A stretch of 64,000 nucleotides of DNA from Algoriphagus lacus (GTDB lineage Bacteria; Bacteroidota; Bacteroidia; Cytophagales; Cyclobacteriaceae). Location of the stretch: NCBI RefSeq assembly GCF_003583985.1, contig NZ_QXML01000003.1:310001-374000 (forward strand). Direction: 5' to 3'. This document shows positions 16,892 to 27,046 of this stretch, in pieces (the first letter of the stretch is position 1; every line of letters starts with the position of its first letter). The notes under the pieces were generated by a model, which worked only from the letters and a program-made list of their open reading frames with translations, had not been told where the DNA came from and made no database searches. The translations under genes were made by a program, and so were the position numbers.

Positions 16892-18235
16892 TTACTTATT
16901 TCTCAAAAAAGTGATTCGCTCGCCTTTCTTTTCCTCATGGAATGTACCTTCTTCATACACCAAATGTCCGGATACGACCGTATGGGTGACTTTGGATTTG
17001 AAGGTATGTCCCTCAAATGGTGACCATCCGCATTTTGCAAGGATGTTTTCTTTGGAAACAGTCCAGGAGGAATCCAGATCCACCAAGACCAAATCTGCAA
17101 AATATCCCTCTCTGATAAATCCACGTTTTTCAATTTGGAAGAGAATGGCGACGTTATGAGCCATTTTTTGTGCGATTTTCTCCAGGGTTATTTTCCCTTG
17201 ATGGTAGAAGTCCAACATAGCTACCAAGCTGTGCTGAATCAATGGACCACCGGATGGAGCCTTGGTGTAAGACAATGCTTTTTCTTCCAATGTATGTGGT
17301 GCATGATCTGTAGCGATGACATCAATTCGATCATCCAGCATGGCTTGAAAGATTTTATCCCGGTCTGTTGCGGTTTTGACGGCTGGATTCCATTTGATCA
17401 GGTTTCCCTTGGTCGAATAATCTTCCTCGGAAAACCACATGTGATGGATACAAGCCTCAGCAGTGACCCGCTTTTGTTCCAACGGAATTGAATTGTCGAA
17501 AAGCTCAAGTTCTTTAGCGGTGCTGATATGAAGGACGTGAAGCCTGGTTCCGTATTTCCTCGCCATGGCCACAGCCCTGCTTGAAGCGTCGTAGCAAGCC
17601 TCCTCCGATCTGATTTTAGGGTGAAATTTTACTGGAATGTCATCCCCGTAAAGGGTTTTGAATTCATCAAGATTGGCTTTGATGATGTGGTCGTTTTCAG
17701 AATGGATTGCCAAAAGTCCCTTGTATTCTTTAAAAATTCCCTCGAGAGATTCAATATTATCCACTACCATATTACCTGTAGATGATCCTTGAAACACTTT
17801 CAATCCACAGACATTTTTCAAATCAAGCTTTAGGATTTCTTCCAGATTGTTATTGGTTCCGCCCAAAAAGAATGAATAATTTGCCAGAGATACTTCTTTG
17901 GCTCGGGCAAATTTTTCTTCCAAGAGTTCAATAGTCACCGCTTGTGGTACTGTATTTGGCATTTCCATGTAAGTGGTGGTGCCACCTGCCACACCGGCTT
18001 TTGCTTCCGTATAAATTTCACCTTTATGGGTTAAACCTGGTTCCCGAAAGTGGACTTGATCATCAATTACCCCAGGGAAGAGGTGTTTTCCGCGTCCATC
18101 AATATGAATATCAGCGTGCTCTGAGCTCAAATCGGCTCCGATTTTGGCTATTTTGCCGTCTTTGACCAAAACATCTCCCGGGCTAATCCGGCCTTCATTG
18201 ACTATATTTGCACCGGTGATCAGTATACTTTTCAT
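16892..18235 (-). CDS. pyrC: Dihydroorotase (Bacteroidota QxH type)
   Basis: Cyclises carbamoyl aspartate to dihydroorotate in pyrimidine synthesis. The ATG at 18235 (MKSILITGANIVNEG) is chosen over the longer frame; product 447 residues. Landmarks are PGVIDDQVHFREPGLTHKG at 54-72, MEMPNT, GLKVFQGSSTGNM, CIHHMWFSEEDY and IATDHAPHTLEEK. The usual metal-binding HxH of amidohydrolases is replaced by Gln60-Val-His62. The same variant is found in Bacteroidota dihydroorotases such as that of Porphyromonas gingivalis, so it is a lineage feature and the enzyme is probably active. The tRNA-His gene is 76 bp downstream on the same strand. Confidence 0.93.
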   Translation of the reverse strand: MKSILITGANIVNEGRISPGDVLVKDGKIAKIGADLSSEHADIHIDGRGKHLFPGVIDDQVHFREPGLTHKGEIYTEAKAGVAGGTTTYMEMPNTVPQAVTIELLEEKFARAKEVSLANYSFFLGGTNNNLEEILKLDLKNVCGLKVFQGSSTGNMVVDNIESLEGIFKEYKGLLAIHSENDHIIKANLDEFKTLYGDDIPVKFHPKIRSEEACYDASSRAVAMARKYGTRLHVLHISTAKELELFDNSIPLEQKRVTAEACIHHMWFSEEDYSTKGNLIKWNPAVKTATDRDKIFQAMLDDRIDVIATDHAPHTLEEKALSYTKAPSGGPLIQHSLVAMLDFYHQGKITLEKIAQKMAHNVAILFQIEKRGFIREGYFADLVLVDLDSSWTVSKENILAKCGWSPFEGHTFKSKVTHTVVSGHLVYEEGTFHEEKKGERITFLRNK

Positions 18236-18282
18236 CTTCAATTTCTTTTTTGAGTTCAGATTTCTCTCCAAAAATAACAATC

Positions 18283-19641
18283 ATGAGCAATGAGGCCGTA
18301 GGTTTTGATGCATTTAAGCTAAATAAGCAACTATTGGATGCAGTGGCCTCCGCAGGCTACACTCAGCCCACTCCGATTCAACAGAAAGCTATTCCTCTTG
18401 CTCTTGCCGGACATGATGTGCTTGGTATTGCTCAGACCGGTACTGGAAAGACTGCTGCCTACATCCTTCCTCTTTTGATGAAGGTGAAATATGCCCAAGG
18501 GGCTCACCCAAGGGCATTGATTTTAGCCCCTACCCGAGAACTCGTGATGCAGATCGAAGAAGTGGCAAAGCAACTGGCCCAAAATACCGATCTCCGAATA
18601 GTCAGTCTTTATGGTGGATTGGGGCCAAAAACTCAGATTGAAAATATCGCTGCTGGGGTAGACATTATCATCTCCACCCCGGGAAGATTTATGGATTTGT
18701 ACCGAAAGGGAAACATTCTGACCAAGGAGATCAAAACCATGGTGCTGGATGAGGCAGACAAAATCATGGATATGGGATTTATGCCTCAGATACGTGCGAT
18801 TCTGGAAGTCATTCCAGTTAAAAGGCAAAATCTACTGTTCTCTGCCACCTTCAGTTCACGTGTGGAAAACCTTGCTGCGGAATTTCTCGAGTTTCCGGAG
18901 AAAGTCGAAGTCACACCTTCCGCGACCACGGCCGAAACGATCGCACAGGTCAAGTACCATGTTCCCAATATCAAAACCAAAATCAATTTGCTGGCTCACT
19001 TGCTGGAAAATGAGGAGATCAACCGAGCGATCATTTTTACCAGAAGTCGGAAAAATGCCGAGTCCGTATACAGCTTTTTGGAACGAAAGCATTTCGGGGA
19101 AATCCGTGTGATCCATGCCAATAAGGGACAAAACACCCGAATCAACTCCATGGAAGATTTCAAAGGCGGAGAAGTCAGATTGTTGGTAGCGACTGATGTG
19201 GCTTCGAGAGGTTTGGATGTTACTATGGTATCTCACGTGATCAATTTTGACGTGCCGTTGATTTATGAGGATTACGTGCACCGCATCGGCCGCACCGGTA
19301 GAGCCGAAAATGAAGGAAAGGCAATCACTTTCATCAATCCTGCGGAGCTGTATCATTTTGAGTGCATCGAGGATCTGATCCGGATGAAGGTGGAATTATT
19401 GCCTATTCCCGGAGTAGTGGAAGTTCCTCAGACTCCATATGAAGAAAAGCAGGAATACGCCCGTGAACTCGACCGACTCAAGCAGCGCGACAATCCAGAA
19501 TACAAGGGAGCATTCCATGAGAAAAAAGCTCCACCTAAGAAAAACATCGGAAAAGGAGAAAAAGTCAAAGCTAAAAAGCATGTCAAGAAGCCAAACCGAA
19601 ATCAACTAAAGACGAAAAATCAAAAGAATAAGGGGAAGTAA
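18283..19641 (+). CDS. DEAD-box ATP-dependent RNA helicase (RhlE-like)
   Basis: Unwinds short RNA duplexes, typically in ribosome assembly or RNA decay. The ATG at 18283 is preferred to a TTG at 18250; product 452 residues. All helicase motifs are present: the Q motif TPIQQKAIPLA, AQTGTGKTAAY, PTRELV, VLDEADKIMDMGF, SAT, and HRIGRTGR in the second RecA domain. The C-terminal 60 residues are very Lys-rich (for example KKHVKKPNRNQLKTK), like the unstructured RNA-binding tails of RhlE-type proteins. It diverges from pyrC and ends in a terminator shared with the peptidase gene. Confidence 0.92.
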   Translation: MSNEAVGFDAFKLNKQLLDAVASAGYTQPTPIQQKAIPLALAGHDVLGIAQTGTGKTAAYILPLLMKVKYAQGAHPRALILAPTRELVMQIEEVAKQLAQNTDLRIVSLYGGLGPKTQIENIAAGVDIIISTPGRFMDLYRKGNILTKEIKTMVLDEADKIMDMGFMPQIRAILEVIPVKRQNLLFSATFSSRVENLAAEFLEFPEKVEVTPSATTAETIAQVKYHVPNIKTKINLLAHLLENEEINRAIIFTRSRKNAESVYSFLERKHFGEIRVIHANKGQNTRINSMEDFKGGEVRLLVATDVASRGLDVTMVSHVINFDVPLIYEDYVHRIGRTGRAENEGKAITFINPAELYHFECIEDLIRMKVELLPIPGVVEVPQTPYEEKQEYARELDRLKQRDNPEYKGAFHEKKAPPKKNIGKGEKVKAKKHVKKPNRNQLKTKNQKNKGK

Positions 19642-19678
19642 AAAAAAGGCCTTGAATTTATTTTCAAGGCCTTTTTTT
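19641..19678 (+). terminator. Bidirectional terminator, perfect 16-bp stem
   Basis: AAAAAAAGGCCTTGAA, 6-nt loop, exact complement TTCAAGGCCTTTTTTT, between the convergent helicase and peptidase genes. Its first base is the last base of the helicase stop codon. Confidence 0.9.
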
Positions 19679-19689
19679 AGTTTAGATTC

Positions 19690-21186
19690 TCAGCGCTCAG
19701 TGCGGGTATTGGTTCCATCCACCGGAGTCCGTTGCTCTCGGTTGGCAAGGTCCCAAGCGGTATGGAAGATCAGATGGGCACGCTTAGCCATCAACGGGAA
19801 TTCGATCTTGTCCACCGTGTCAGTCACTTGGTGGTAGTCGTCATGCACTCCGTTGAAGAAGAAAATCACCGGGATGTTGTGCTTAGCGAAGTTGTAGTGG
19901 TCTGATCGGTAGTAAAATCTGTTTGGATCATCTGCTGCATCGTATCTGTAATCCAGAATCAGATTGGTGTATGTGATGTTGTTGTACTCGTTGATTTTCT
20001 TCAAATGGGAAGAAAGCATTTCAGAGCCAATCACATAGACATAATCCTTATTTTCAGCCTTCTGGTATTCATAATCGATTCGGCCTACCATATCAATGTT
20101 GATGTTGTTCACCGTATTAGCCAACGGGAACACTGGATTTTCAGAATAATACTCAGAACCCAACAGTCCTTTTTCCTCTCCGGTTACGTTAAGGAACAAA
20201 ATGCTTCTTCTTGGTTTGAGCCCTTCTTTGGCTGCCAAAGCGAAAGCCTCGGCGATCTCCATCACAGAAACTGTTCCGGAGCCGTCATCGTCCGCACCGT
20301 TGAACGCATCGCCGTCACTGGCTACGCCCACATGGTCATAGTGGGATGAGATCACCAATACTTCTTCTTTCTTGTCGGTTCCTTCGAGGAATCCCATCAC
20401 GTTTACTGCCTCAACAGGAGTTTTGGTTTTTACGACTTGGTAAGTTGCTTTCTGAGCGGCGATGGTTTCAGGAGAAGTTTTGGCGGCTTCTTTTAAAGTT
20501 TCCACCGGGGTGGCAAAAAGCTGTCCCATTTTATCGGAACTGACCATAAATACTGGTCTTTGGTCTGTGGCTTTGTCAAAGCCGATTCTTCCTTTTCCAG
20601 CTAAAGACTTGTATCGATTAGCAATTCGGTCAAAATTAGCCTGGCCTTCCATGGTCACGATGACCACACCGGCAGCACCTGCGTCCATTACAGTAGAGAT
20701 CAGATCGTTGCTTCTCACCCCCGCGGCCCAAATGCCTACGAGTTTTCCTTTTACGTCAACCTTTGCCAAGTTTTCATCAGAAACAAGACCCAAGAAAACC
20801 AACTCTGATTTTGCCGCTTTGGCCATGTTGCCATCGCCGGTGAAAACGAAATCTTGATTTTCGACCAGTTTGGTTTTTCCGATTTGAAGGGTGACTTTGC
20901 TGAAATTGGTGCTGACCAAAGGCACATTTTGGAAGTAGCTGCCGTTGACCGGCGCTGACAGTCCTAGGTTTTTATAGAAATCAGCCAGATAGTTGGCGGC
21001 AATTTTTCCTTCTTCCGAACCTGTGTCTCTGCCCTTCATTTCGTCAGAAGCCAAATAGGTCAGGTGTTTGGTTAAATCTTCAACTGTGATCGTATTTGCA
21101 TACTTCAGCTGTGCGGGGGTCTGAGCTAGGATTGTAGTAGCCAACCCAAAAGCCATAGCTCCGCAAAGTATTAATCCTTTATTCAT
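19690..21186 (-). CDS. Secreted M28-family zinc aminopeptidase with PA domain
   Basis: Exported di-zinc peptidase of 498 residues. An N-terminal signal peptide (MNKGLILCGAMAFGLATTIL, cleavage near LAQ-T) is followed by a region TLTYLASDEMKGRDTGSEEG-like near 36-60, a protease-associated domain (GAAGVVIVTMEGQANFDR near 170) and the M28 catalytic domain: SSHYDHVG, NGADDDGSGTVSVME, NVTGEEKGLLGSEYY, INIDMVGR and a final His in VHDDYHQVTDT. The zinc ligands and the Glu-Glu pair are all present. It probably degrades peptides in the periplasm or outside. Confidence 0.92.
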   Translation of the reverse strand: MNKGLILCGAMAFGLATTILAQTPAQLKYANTITVEDLTKHLTYLASDEMKGRDTGSEEGKIAANYLADFYKNLGLSAPVNGSYFQNVPLVSTNFSKVTLQIGKTKLVENQDFVFTGDGNMAKAAKSELVFLGLVSDENLAKVDVKGKLVGIWAAGVRSNDLISTVMDAGAAGVVIVTMEGQANFDRIANRYKSLAGKGRIGFDKATDQRPVFMVSSDKMGQLFATPVETLKEAAKTSPETIAAQKATYQVVKTKTPVEAVNVMGFLEGTDKKEEVLVISSHYDHVGVASDGDAFNGADDDGSGTVSVMEIAEAFALAAKEGLKPRRSILFLNVTGEEKGLLGSEYYSENPVFPLANTVNNINIDMVGRIDYEYQKAENKDYVYVIGSEMLSSHLKKINEYNNITYTNLILDYRYDAADDPNRFYYRSDHYNFAKHNIPVIFFFNGVHDDYHQVTDTVDKIEFPLMAKRAHLIFHTAWDLANREQRTPVDGTNTRTER

Positions 21187-21311
21187 AGATATTTTAAGTT
21201 TAGGCCCCTAAGCTAGATAATTTTTTACCCCACGAAAAAACCGTTTATAAAGAAGCAGGGTTATTGGGTAAATAAATGGATGGGACCAAAGTCTTTTCTT
21301 TCAAGAAATAG

Positions 21312-21319
21312 TACCTTTG
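21312..21319 (+). promoter_or_regulatory. Candidate -7 box (TACCTTTG) for gcvP
   Basis: TACCTTTG fits TAnnTTTG and lies 58 bp before the gcvP ATG, giving a leader of about 50 nt. No clear -33 TTG. Confidence 0.5.
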
Positions 21320-21377
21320 CGCTCGTAAAATCAGGCTGTTTACAAACCCAAATAAGTCATACTTCCAAAGCGTTCTT

Positions 21378-24272
21378 ATGCAGATCAATCTTTCTAATGC
21401 TGTCAAATTTGAGAGCAGACACAATGGCCCGACAGAGGCGGAAATCGCGGAAATGTTGGAGAAAATCGGCGCCTCTTCCCTGGAGGAATTAATCAACCAA
21501 ACAGTACCTCAAACCATACAGCTCGAACGTCCCTTGAATCTACCTGCAGCTCAATTGGAGTCTGAGTTTCTCAAGAACTTCAAAAAGCTGGCATCCAAGA
21601 ACAAAGTGTTCAAGTCTTATATCGGTTTGGGCTATTACGATACCTTGGTTCCTGGGGTAGTGTTGCGAAATGTTTTGGAAAATCCGGGATGGTATACGGC
21701 CTACACTCCGTACCAGGCTGAAATCGCTCAGGGCCGTTTGGAGGCTTTGATCAATTTTCAAACTGTGGTGATGGAATTGACAGGAATGGAATTGGCAAAC
21801 GCTTCTTTGCTTGACGAAGGAACTGCAGCAGCAGAAGCCATGACTATGCTTCATGCGGTAAAACCAAAGGAAAAAAAGAACGCCAATAAATATTTTGTAG
21901 ACGAAAAAGTATTTCCTCAAACAAAGGCGCTCCTCGTTACGAGAGCTGAGCCGATTGGAATTGATTTGGTTTTTGGACCAATTTCGACTTTGGATTTGAC
22001 TGATCCGGAACTTTATGGCGTGATGTTCCAGTATCCAAATGCTGACGGGGAGGTTTCTGATTATTCTGCTATTGTCGCTGCAGCTAAAGAAAATAAGGTG
22101 CTGACTGCCTTTGCTTCAGATCTGTTGGCCTTGACATTATTGACTTCTCCAGGTGAAATGGGGGCCGATGTGGTAGTTGGATCTGCGCAGCGATTCGGAG
22201 TGCCAATGGGCTACGGCGGACCGCATTCTGCATTTTTCGCCACTAAAGAGGAATTCAAACGTCAGATTCCAGGCCGTATCATTGGTGTTTCGATTGATCG
22301 TGCAGGAAACAAGGCATACCGAATGGCGCTTCAGACCCGGGAGCAGCACATCAAAAGAGAAAAAGCAACCTCAAACATCTGTACCGCTCAGGTATTGTTG
22401 GCGGTGATGTCCAGCTTCTATGCTGTATACCATGGTCCTCAGGGATTGAAAAATATCGCATTGAGAACTCACGGTTTGGCAAAATTGACCCAAAAGGCGC
22501 TCGCGCAATTAGGATTTGAAGTTTCCGACAAACAGTTTTTTGATACCTTGAAAGTATCTGTTGATCCGGTCACGCTGAAAAAAGTGAATCAGCTGGCAGT
22601 TGCTTCTGAGATTAACTTCAGATATGAAGAAGGAGCAGTTTTCATTGCCTTTGATGAAGCCAAGACGATTGAAGATACTGCTGAGGTGATTGCTGTTTTT
22701 GCAAAAGCAAAAGGGGTAGCGACACCGGATGTAGCCAATCTCGCCGAAGGACTTTCTCTGGAACTTCCAGACTCTTTGATCAGAAAATCAGAATACCTGA
22801 CTCATCCGGTATTCAACAATTATCACAGCGAGCACGAAATGCTTCGGTACATCAAGCGCTTGGAAAGTAAAGATCTTTCCTTGGTACATTCCATGATTTC
22901 ATTGGGCTCTTGTACCATGAAATTGAATGCAACCGCAGAGATGATCCCTGTGACATGGCCTGAGTTTGGTCAACTGCACCCATTTGCACCAATTGATCAA
23001 ACCGAAGGATATCAGGAGCTTTTCTCTAATCTGAGAACTTGGTTGACCGAGATTACCGGTTTTGCAGACACTTCTTTGCAGCCTAACTCAGGTGCGCAAG
23101 GTGAATACGCTGGCCTGATGGTAATCCGAGCCTATCATATGAACCGCGGTGAAGGTCACAGAAATGTTGCCCTTATCCCAACTTCCGCACACGGAACCAA
23201 TCCAGCATCAGCAGTAATGGCCGGAATGAAGGTCGTTTTGGTAAAATGTGACGAAAAAGGAAACATCGACATCGAGGATTTGAAAGCAAGGGCAGCTGAA
23301 CATGCAGAAGATCTGTCTTGCTTGATGGTGACTTATCCCTCCACTCATGGTGTGTTCGAAGAAGCAATCCAGGAAATCTGTGCCACCATCCACCAATACG
23401 GCGGACAGGTATACATGGATGGAGCTAATATGAATGCTCAAGTGGGATTGACTTCTCCTGGAAGAATCGGCGCGGACGTATGTCACTTGAATTTGCACAA
23501 AACATTCTGTATTCCTCACGGTGGTGGCGGACCTGGCATGGGACCAATCTGCGTGGCAAGTCATTTGGCTCCTTTCCTTCCTGGAAATCCCTTGGTGAAA
23601 ACTGGCGGTGAGCATGCTGTTTCCTCCATTTCTTCTGCTCCATATGGTAGTGCCAGTATTCTTCCGATTTCGTACGCATACATCTCGATGATGGGGGGTG
23701 ATGGCTTGACCAACGCTACCAAAATAGCAATACTCAATGCTAACTACATCAAAGAGAGACTCAACGGGCATTACTCCATCTTGTACACCGGTTCAAAAGG
23801 TCGCGCTGCTCATGAGATGATCTTGGATTGCCGGGCATTCAAAGAAGTAGGAGTGGAGGTTGAAGACATCGCTAAGAGATTGATGGACTATGGATACCAT
23901 GCTCCCACTGTTTCTTTCCCGGTTGCGGGTACCCTGATGATCGAGCCTACCGAATCAGAGACCAAAGCGGAATTGGATAAATTCTGTGATGCGATGATTT
24001 CAATTCGTGCAGAAATCAAAGAAATTGAGGAAGGAAAAGCGGATAAGGTAGAGAACGTTTTGAAAAACGCACCACATACTGCTACCATGGTCTTGACAGG
24101 GGAGTGGAATCTTCCATATTCCAGAGAAAAAGCTGTGTTCCCAATCGCTTATGTGAAAGAGGGTAAGTTCTGGCCTTCCGTGAGAAGAATTGATTCTGCC
24201 TATGGCGACAGAAACTTGGTCTGTAGCTGTATTCCGGTAGAAGAATATGCAAAAGAGGCTGAATTGGCCTGA
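21378..24272 (+). CDS. gcvP: Glycine dehydrogenase (aminomethyl-transferring), P protein
   Basis: Decarboxylates glycine with pyridoxal phosphate and passes the aminomethyl group to lipoylated H protein in the glycine cleavage system. The single 964-residue chain is the fused type found in E. coli, with both homologous halves. The PLP lysine is in [19 protein letters not shown], preceded by [16 protein letters not shown]. Other blocks are [15 protein letters not shown] and [15 protein letters not shown]. The start [23 protein letters not shown] is typical. The lipA gene, which makes the lipoyl group used by H protein, is convergent and next door, but gcvT and gcvH are not seen. Confidence 0.97.
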   Translation: MQINLSNAVKFESRHNGPTEAEIAEMLEKIGASSLEELINQTVPQTIQLERPLNLPAAQLESEFLKNFKKLASKNKVFKSYIGLGYYDTLVPGVVLRNVLENPGWYTAYTPYQAEIAQGRLEALINFQTVVMELTGMELANASLLDEGTAAAEAMTMLHAVKPKEKKNANKYFVDEKVFPQTKALLVTRAEPIGIDLVFGPISTLDLTDPELYGVMFQYPNADGEVSDYSAIVAAAKENKVLTAFASDLLALTLLTSPGEMGADVVVGSAQRFGVPMGYGGPHSAFFATKEEFKRQIPGRIIGVSIDRAGNKAYRMALQTREQHIKREKATSNICTAQVLLAVMSSFYAVYHGPQGLKNIALRTHGLAKLTQKALAQLGFEVSDKQFFDTLKVSVDPVTLKKVNQLAVASEINFRYEEGAVFIAFDEAKTIEDTAEVIAVFAKAKGVATPDVANLAEGLSLELPDSLIRKSEYLTHPVFNNYHSEHEMLRYIKRLESKDLSLVHSMISLGSCTMKLNATAEMIPVTWPEFGQLHPFAPIDQTEGYQELFSNLRTWLTEITGFADTSLQPNSGAQGEYAGLMVIRAYHMNRGEGHRNVALIPTSAHGTNPASAVMAGMKVVLVKCDEKGNIDIEDLKARAAEHAEDLSCLMVTYPSTHGVFEEAIQEICATIHQYGGQVYMDGANMNAQVGLTSPGRIGADVCHLNLHKTFCIPHGGGGPGMGPICVASHLAPFLPGNPLVKTGGEHAVSSISSAPYGSASILPISYAYISMMGGDGLTNATKIAILNANYIKERLNGHYSILYTGSKGRAAHEMILDCRAFKEVGVEVEDIAKRLMDYGYHAPTVSFPVAGTLMIEPTESETKAELDKFCDAMISIRAEIKEIEEGKADKVENVLKNAPHTATMVLTGEWNLPYSREKAVFPIAYVKEGKFWPSVRRIDSAYGDRNLVCSCIPVEEYAKEAELA

Positions 24273-24285
24273 TAATAATAGAATT

Positions 24286-24325
24286 AAAACAAAAATGGCT
24301 GCCAATTGGCAGCCATTTTTGTTTT
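24286..24325 (+). terminator. Bidirectional terminator, perfect 18-bp stem with AATT loop
   Basis: AAAACAAAAATGGCTGCC is repeated as an exact reverse complement after AATT. It serves gcvP and also lipA, whose stop codon (24324-24326) lies on the palindrome's edge. Confidence 0.9.
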
Positions 24326-25202
24326 ATACATTTACATGTCTTTCGGCATGGTAGGATGACCTTACTAAAGGTCCTGATTCCACATATTTGAGACCTCTTT
24401 TTAGTCCTTCCTCCTTATAATGAGCAAACAGATCAGGATGGATAAATTCAGCCACTTCAATGTGCATTTTGGTTGGCTGAAGGTATTGCCCCAATGTTAG
24501 GATGTCGCAACCATGTGCAGCTAAGTCGTCCATTGCTTTATAGACCTCTTCTTTGGTTTCCCCCAAGCCCAGCATAATTCCGGTTTTGGTCCTTTTCCCA
24601 TACTCCTTGGTCAATTTTATTTGTTCCAATGATCGCTCGTATTTAGCCTGGGGACGAACTCTTCTGTATAGGCTTCCCACCGTTTCCATGTTGTGTGAAA
24701 CAACCTCCTGCCCCCCGCTGATCATTCTGTACAAAGCATCCCAGTTTGACTTGACATCTGGGATAAGTGTCTCGATTGTTGTTTCCGGAGAAAGCTCTTT
24801 GGTCTGAACCACCGTCTGGTACCAGATTTCAGCCCCACGATCACGTAATTCATCCCGATTTACAGAGGTGATTACAGCGTGCTTAACCCCCATTAGTTTG
24901 ATTGCTTCTGCCACTCTTCGGGGTTCGTCAGTGTCATACTCAGGAGGCCTTCCGGTTGCAACTGCACAGAAAGAACAAGAACGGGTACAGACATTCCCAA
25001 GAATCATGAAAGTAGCTGTACCGGCTCCCCAGCACTCTCCCATGTTTGGGCAATTACCGCTTTCGCAGATGGTGTGCAGTTTATGTTCGTCAACGAGTTT
25101 TCTGACTTTAGCGTACTCTTTTCCTACAGGAAGCTTCACGCGAAGCCAATCTGGCTTTTTTCTACGGGTTGCTTCTTCAGATATTACGGGTAGTTCAATC
25201 AT
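24324..25202 (-). CDS. lipA: Lipoyl synthase
   Basis: Radical SAM enzyme that inserts two sulfurs into octanoyl groups on E2 and H proteins. Both iron-sulfur clusters have complete ligands: Cys46, Cys51 and Cys57 in [12 protein letters not shown] for the auxiliary cluster, and Cys72, Cys76 and Cys79 in CTRSCSFC for the radical SAM cluster. The final RSSYHAE carries the conserved serine ligand. The ATG at 25202 is favoured over an in-frame GTG at 25205. The 292-residue length is normal for the bacterial family. It is convergent with gcvP. Confidence 0.97.
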   Translation of the reverse strand: MIELPVISEEATRRKKPDWLRVKLPVGKEYAKVRKLVDEHKLHTICESGNCPNMGECWGAGTATFMILGNVCTRSCSFCAVATGRPPEYDTDEPRRVAEAIKLMGVKHAVITSVNRDELRDRGAEIWYQTVVQTKELSPETTIETLIPDVKSNWDALYRMISGGQEVVSHNMETVGSLYRRVRPQAKYERSLEQIKLTKEYGKRTKTGIMLGLGETKEEVYKAMDDLAAHGCDILTLGQYLQPTKMHIEVAEFIHPDLFAHYKEEGLKRGLKYVESGPLVRSSYHAERHVNV

Positions 25203-25257
25203 CACATTCAGATTTGTAGCAAAGGTAACTTAGGCAGCCTCAAAAACCCAATTCCGA

Positions 25258-25986
25258 TTACTTTCGGAATCCGTAGAAAAATGTAAAATAGGCTGATTGA
25301 AAAAGCTGGTTATTTTCGGTGGTTGGGATCAATGGGATTTCTTTGGTATAACCTTCCACCATATATCCGACTTCCAAGCCGGTTGCACTGCTTCTAAACA
25401 CCCCAAACTCAAACATCAAAGCTGCCTTTAAGGTGGCTCCGAAGGCCACATCGGATTGACCCAGCCCTTCAAAAAGCTGTCCAGTTCCCAAAATATTGAA
25501 TCGGCTTTGATGAACTTCCGGATCATATTGCTCGGTTACGGTTTCCACTCGGTTGACGGCGTATTCGATGTAGTATGGAGCAATTAAGCCTATTGTGGGG
25601 CCGGCAGCTGCAAGGGCACTAACTTGCACACCTTGATTTGGAGCTTTTTTGAAAAGGATAACTTCCCGTCCATAGTGGGGTCTAATTGCATAGAGGTAAT
25701 TTGACTTTCCAAAAATATAGCTGTTACCAAGGACAGTATTGTATCTGACCTCTTTTGGGTTTTTTACATTGGAAAGTTCAATGCCCCAAAACGCAAAATT
25801 TGTATCATCGAGTCGGGTACCGGATTTGAAAACTATCCCGCCGATAAGTCCACCGTTTGTGTTTTTATTTAAGCCAAAGAGATACTCTTTGTCATATTCG
25901 TAATTGCCCACGTCCTCCCGCTGTGAAAAAGCATTCCAACTCATCAGAAAGAAAAATATGGGTAGGATTAATTTCAGCTTACTCAT
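25258..25986 (-). CDS. Putative outer-membrane protein, unknown function
   Basis: Not a family I recognise. The 242-residue product has a signal peptide (KLKLILPIFFFLMSWNAFSQ), then alternating hydrophobic/polar stretches and an aromatic C-terminal strand (SAYFTFFYGFRK) as seen in outer-membrane beta-barrels. No repeats, cysteines or catalytic motif stand out. It is upstream of lipA on the same strand by 55 bp but is probably functionally unrelated. The barrel topology is an inference from composition. Confidence 0.72.
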   Translation of the reverse strand: MSKLKLILPIFFFLMSWNAFSQREDVGNYEYDKEYLFGLNKNTNGGLIGGIVFKSGTRLDDTNFAFWGIELSNVKNPKEVRYNTVLGNSYIFGKSNYLYAIRPHYGREVILFKKAPNQGVQVSALAAAGPTIGLIAPYYIEYAVNRVETVTEQYDPEVHQSRFNILGTGQLFEGLGQSDVAFGATLKAALMFEFGVFRSSATGLEVGYMVEGYTKEIPLIPTTENNQLFQSAYFTFFYGFRK

Positions 25987-26137
25987 TCGAATTGGTCGAA
26001 AATATTGCCCTATTTTTGGTTTTAAGTATTTAACTGAATTTTAAAAGTAAGAGTTTAAGCCCACTATAAAAAGTTCGCGTTTATTGAATTTGAATAGTCT
26101 GGCAAAGTCTCTTTTAACTCTATAAACCCAAGTATTC

Positions 26138-27046
26138 ATGTGTTACCTTTTTGAAAGCTTCAAAGGGTGGAAGCAATATTGCGAAACCCATCAGGTCACT
26201 TTAGTTCAATCCGTGATTGAATATGAGATCGAGCAAAAGAATTCCACTGAAGAAAAGATTTGGAATGGCCTCCAGCACGCCTATACTGTGATGAAAGAGG
26301 CTGTGAAAACCGGATTGGAAGAGGAAATGACCTCCCGGTCGGGGATGATCAATAATGGGGCAAAGAAAGTTTACAATCATCCGCTTTCAGTACTTTCTCC
26401 TGAATTTCAAAAATTGATTTCCCGGGCTTTAGCTGCAAAAGAAGTAAACTCCTGTATGGGTAGAGTAGTGGCAGCTCCTACTGCTGGGGCTTCGGGAATC
26501 CTACCAGGAACCATGGTTACTTTGCAGGAAATTCATGGATTATCAGATGCTAAAATTCTGGAGGGACTTTTGGTAGGAGCTGGAATTGCTTTGATTATTG
26601 AGGAAAAAGCAAGTTTGGCTGGGGCTGTTGGAGGTTGTCAAGCTGAGACAGGTTCAGCTGCAGCGATGGCTTCAGGAGCAATAGTTTATTGCTTGGGAGG
26701 AACGGTGGATCAGGTTTTCAATGCAGTGGCAATTACGATTCAATGCATGCTCGGATTGGTTTGTGATCCAGTGGCTGGTTTAGTTGAAGTCCCCTGTGTG
26801 GTCAGAAATGCCAGTGCCGCTGCAATAGCATTCAGTTCCGCACAGATTGCTTTGGCAAATGTTAATGCAGTTATTCCAGTAGATGAGTGCATTGAGGCGA
26901 TGGGTGAAATCGGGGCCTCCATGGAAAGCAGATATAAGGAGACTGCTATGGGAGGACTTGCTGCCACATTGACTGGCCAGGAGATTGCCAACCGTGTTTT
27001 GATTCAGGATATTGAGATATTGCCTGACGAAAATTTACCCGAATAG
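26138..27046 (+). CDS. sdaAA: L-serine dehydratase (ammonia-lyase), iron-sulfur type, alpha subunit
   Basis: Deaminates serine to pyruvate. The 302 residues cover only the catalytic alpha (SDH_alpha) domain. Iron-sulfur candidate cysteines are Cys106 (NSCMGRVVAAPTAGASGILPG), Cys203, Cys209 (QCMLGLVCDPVAGLVEVPC) and Cys220. The separate beta (ASB) domain found at the N-terminus of E. coli-type enzymes, or as a partner gene in Gram-positives, is not present here or next door. The start at 26138 is preceded by a region without a recognised promoter. The 3' end overlaps the convergent membrane-protein gene by 12 bp. Confidence 0.88.
   Translation: MCYLFESFKGWKQYCETHQVTLVQSVIEYEIEQKNSTEEKIWNGLQHAYTVMKEAVKTGLEEEMTSRSGMINNGAKKVYNHPLSVLSPEFQKLISRALAAKEVNSCMGRVVAAPTAGASGILPGTMVTLQEIHGLSDAKILEGLLVGAGIALIIEEKASLAGAVGGCQAETGSAAAMASGAIVYCLGGTVDQVFNAVAITIQCMLGLVCDPVAGLVEVPCVVRNASAAAIAFSSAQIALANVNAVIPVDECIEAMGEIGASMESRYKETAMGGLAATLTGQEIANRVLIQDIEILPDENLPE

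Noticed and set aside
21187..21377. Glycine riboswitch in front of gcvP
   Set aside because: No conserved riboswitch core or hairpin pair was visible; only a -7 box.
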